A DNA stretch of 64,000 bases from contig JALIGW010000002.1 in the NCBI GenBank assembly GCA_023053685.1, forward strand, positions 248,109,356-248,173,355, in the 5' to 3' direction. The translations under genes were made by a program, and so were the position numbers. This DNA is from Diadophis punctatus similis (Eukaryota > Chordata > Lepidosauria > Squamata > Dipsadidae). The notes beneath the pieces are model-generated. The model saw only the letters and a list, made by a program, of their open reading frames with translations. It was not told the DNA's origin and searched no databases. This document shows, in pieces, positions 62,620 to 64,000 of this stretch. How positions within the stretch are numbered: position 1 is the first letter of the stretch; each line of letters begins with the position of its first letter.

Positions 62620-63313
62620 TGTTGTGGCTTGCCCGCGTCCCGCGCAGCTGGTCATGGATCCAGAGGACCAAGAGCTGACTGGGGCGTGGCACTATCATCC
62701 CGTGCACCTGGCACCTGAGTCCAATAGCGAGGAGGACTCGGTGCCAGAGGAGGAAAGACAGCCAGGGCCTTCTGCACCTCCTCAGCTGGTGCTGAGTGAT
62801 TCAACAGAAGAGGAGGAGCCTCTGCTTGATGCTAGGGCACGCAGGGCAGCTAGCAGGCAGGAATGGCTCTACAGAAGGAGGTCTCCTCGCATGTAGAGCT
62901 GAGGGCTAATTGGCTATGCCCTAAGGCTACTTAAGGCTTGAGCACACAGCAGTTGTTGCTGGAAGCAACTAAGGTGATTTCTCTGAACTCGTGATTTCTC
63001 TACACTCGTGTTACTGCTCTGAGACTTTGTTATTTTGGACTGTCGGCTCATGTTATAATTGGTTCCGGGATTTCAGCCAACTTCAGTGAGTAAGAGATAA
63101 CGAAGGATTAATTGCCTCTTTATTTTGAAATTTGAATTCTGGCCAAAGCTCACAAAGAAACAGTTTCGGACTTTATGCACCAAGAACTCTCTTTGTTCCC
63201 CCTGGACTTTAAACCTGATTTTTACTAATCACCTTTATTAGTAAATACCTCTTATTATTTGGCAAACAGTTGTGTGTGCGTCCTCTGAGGGGTTTCCGTG
63301 CTGGGACACAACA
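62620..63313 (+). mobile_element. Solo LTR carrying an internal reading frame (family X, copy 2)
   Basis: Starts tgttgtggcttgcccgcg and ends gctgggacacaaca. A perfect 5-bp target duplication aacct lies at 62615-62619 and 63314-63318 inside CR1. The CR1 reading continues across it, proving the insertion limits. It is related along its length to 22568-23240. Confidence 0.92.
62624..62896 (+). CDS. Small acidic/basic protein frame inside LTR family X (copy 2)
   Basis: The frame is open from the LTR start. The first ATG gives MDPEDQEL at about 62654, for a product of about 80 residues ending at TAG (62894-62896). It shares ACPxPAQ, PEDxE, EDSVPE, QPGPSAP, EEPLLDARARRAA and RQxWL...RRSP with copy 1 in the same order. 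The middle differs by a short insertion that keeps the frame. The role is unknown. It lies in the 5' part (U3) of the LTR. Confidence 0.5.
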   Translation: MACPRPAQLVMDPEDQELTGAWHYHPVHLAPESNSEEDSVPEEERQPGPSAPPQLVLSDSTEEEEPLLDARARRAASRQEWLYRRRSPRM

Positions 63314-63318
63314 AACCT

Positions 63319-63487
63319 ATCAAAAACAGCATCACAAAAAACATATTAGGAACACAAGTTAAAATAGGGAAGAAAATGGTAAGTGAACACCTGTCTACCC
63401 TAGACAAATTCAAATCACCAGGACCAGATGGATTACACCCCAAGGTTCTGAAGGAACTGGCAGACGAGATCTCAGAATCCCTGAAAC
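63319..63487 (+). mobile_element. CR1 LINE, segment 4
   Basis: Reads atcaaaaacagcatcacaaa and then SPGPDGLHPKVLKELADEIS, the start of the RT. It breaks at about 63487 (ctgaaacct) into unrelated sequence. The rest of this CR1 is missing. Confidence 0.88.
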
Positions 63488-63867
63488 CTACCTTTGCAAC
63501 TGATCCATGTGAGATAGTGAAATGTGACACTAAATAGCTTGTGAAAATTAGCTGTGTGCTGAGACCTAAAGGTTTATGAAGGTCCTATAGAAATACATAA
63601 AAAGAGGTGGGAGAGACCAACTATCCAAGCAGGAAATCCTACTGTTCCAGACAAATGGCTGTTGAATCTCCTCTTATAAAACCTCCAGATGGACCACCCA
63701 CAACTTCTGGAAGCAAGCCATTGAAGCTGTCAGGTCATCCTTACCCTTCTCTGTTAGACTGGACATATCCTGAAATCATTTATTGTATTTATTGTAAGCC
63801 TCCAGTCCCCTTAACATCGTTGTTGCTCTTCTCGGCACTCTTTCTAGTTTTCAACATCTGGTTTTAC
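63488..63867 (-). mobile_element. CR1 3' region, reverse orientation, with flank
   Basis: Bases 63490-63590 resemble 46090-46170. Bases 63600-63860 (cagacaaatggctgttgaat, acaacttctggaagcaagcc, ctttctagttttcaacatct) are reversed CR1 3' sequence. This links the right edge of the window to the B-type flank. Confidence 0.6.
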
Positions 63868-64000
63868 TCATGGTGACGAACACTGGATGCCTAAACCGGT
63901 GTAGTCAAAGGGTTTCTCTTCTGTATGAGTCATCTGGTGTATCACCAAACTGGAATTCTGAGTGAAACGTTTGCCACAATCAAAACATTCAAAGGGTTTC
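63868..64000 (-). CDS. C2H2 zinc-finger protein, C-terminal end, cut by window edge
   Basis: On the - strand from the window edge: [19 protein letters not shown], then [12 protein letters not shown]. That is one full finger, followed by [12 protein letters not shown] and a TGA (63870-63868). The next finger is replaced by unrelated residues where a CR1 inserted nearby, so the C-terminus is probably truncated. Helix -1,2,3,6 residues are QSSI. The rest of the array lies beyond the window. It is closest in style to the B-family fingers. Confidence 0.75.
   Translation of the reverse strand, partial: KPFECFDCGKRFTQNSSLVIHQMTHTEEKPFDYTGLGIQCSSP

Overview
This window looks like nuclear DNA of a squamate reptile, most likely a snake. 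The evidence is chicken-type CR1 LINEs, L2-clade LINEs with a GCCGCCC...GGGCGGC 3' hairpin and an AATA-repeat tail, an (AATAG)n microsatellite joined to a 'Snake1'-like tail, a tRNA-derived Sauria-type SINE, L1, several hAT families, Tc1 remnants and a tandem C2H2 zinc-finger (ZNF) gene cluster. No bacterial features, tRNA genes or CRISPR arrays were seen. The species is an inference; no sequence search could be run.

Two families of segmental duplication organise the window. Family A carries a ZNF terminal exon. A1 is at 1-5463 and A2 at about 12243-21160, both on the + strand. A3 is an inverted, older copy at about 52027-48440. Family B is a direct tandem pair, B1 (23807-36394) and B2 (36503-46447), with ZNF terminal exons on the - strand. 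A further ZNF end enters at 63868-64000. All ZNF copies show disablements outside their finger arrays. A1, A2 and B2 still have long open arrays of 12, 11 and 14 fingers. Upstream KRAB or SCAN exons are not in the window.

The paralogous blocks act as internal clocks, because many insertions are present in one copy and absent from its partner. A1 and A2 share an internally deleted L1 with a 19-bp target duplication, and A3 has the empty site. B1 alone has a solo LTR, a near full-length CR1 behind 10.5 copies of an 89-bp repeat, and an hAT element. B2 alone has a Helitron, another solo LTR, a truncated CR1 and a small retroposon.

From 52622 to 63487 one CR1 is split into pieces by about 10 kb of nested insertions: two head-to-head L2 elements (one carrying a SINE), an unidentified 1-kb segment, an hAT element and a solo LTR. 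A betaretrovirus-like ERV 5' end lies at 47893-47033 (- strand).

Host-gene scraps other than ZNFs are two first coding exons. One is a U2AF2-like exon (12233-12280, with a broken copy near 51986-52026). The other is a MAP4K2-like kinase exon (21556-21651, - strand) whose start codon has become ATA; it lies in a GC-rich stretch beside a 240-bp-arm inverted repeat. Two solo LTRs of one family (22568-23240 and 62620-63313) keep a related open reading frame of about 80-90 codons inside the LTR. This is the best candidate for something undescribed.
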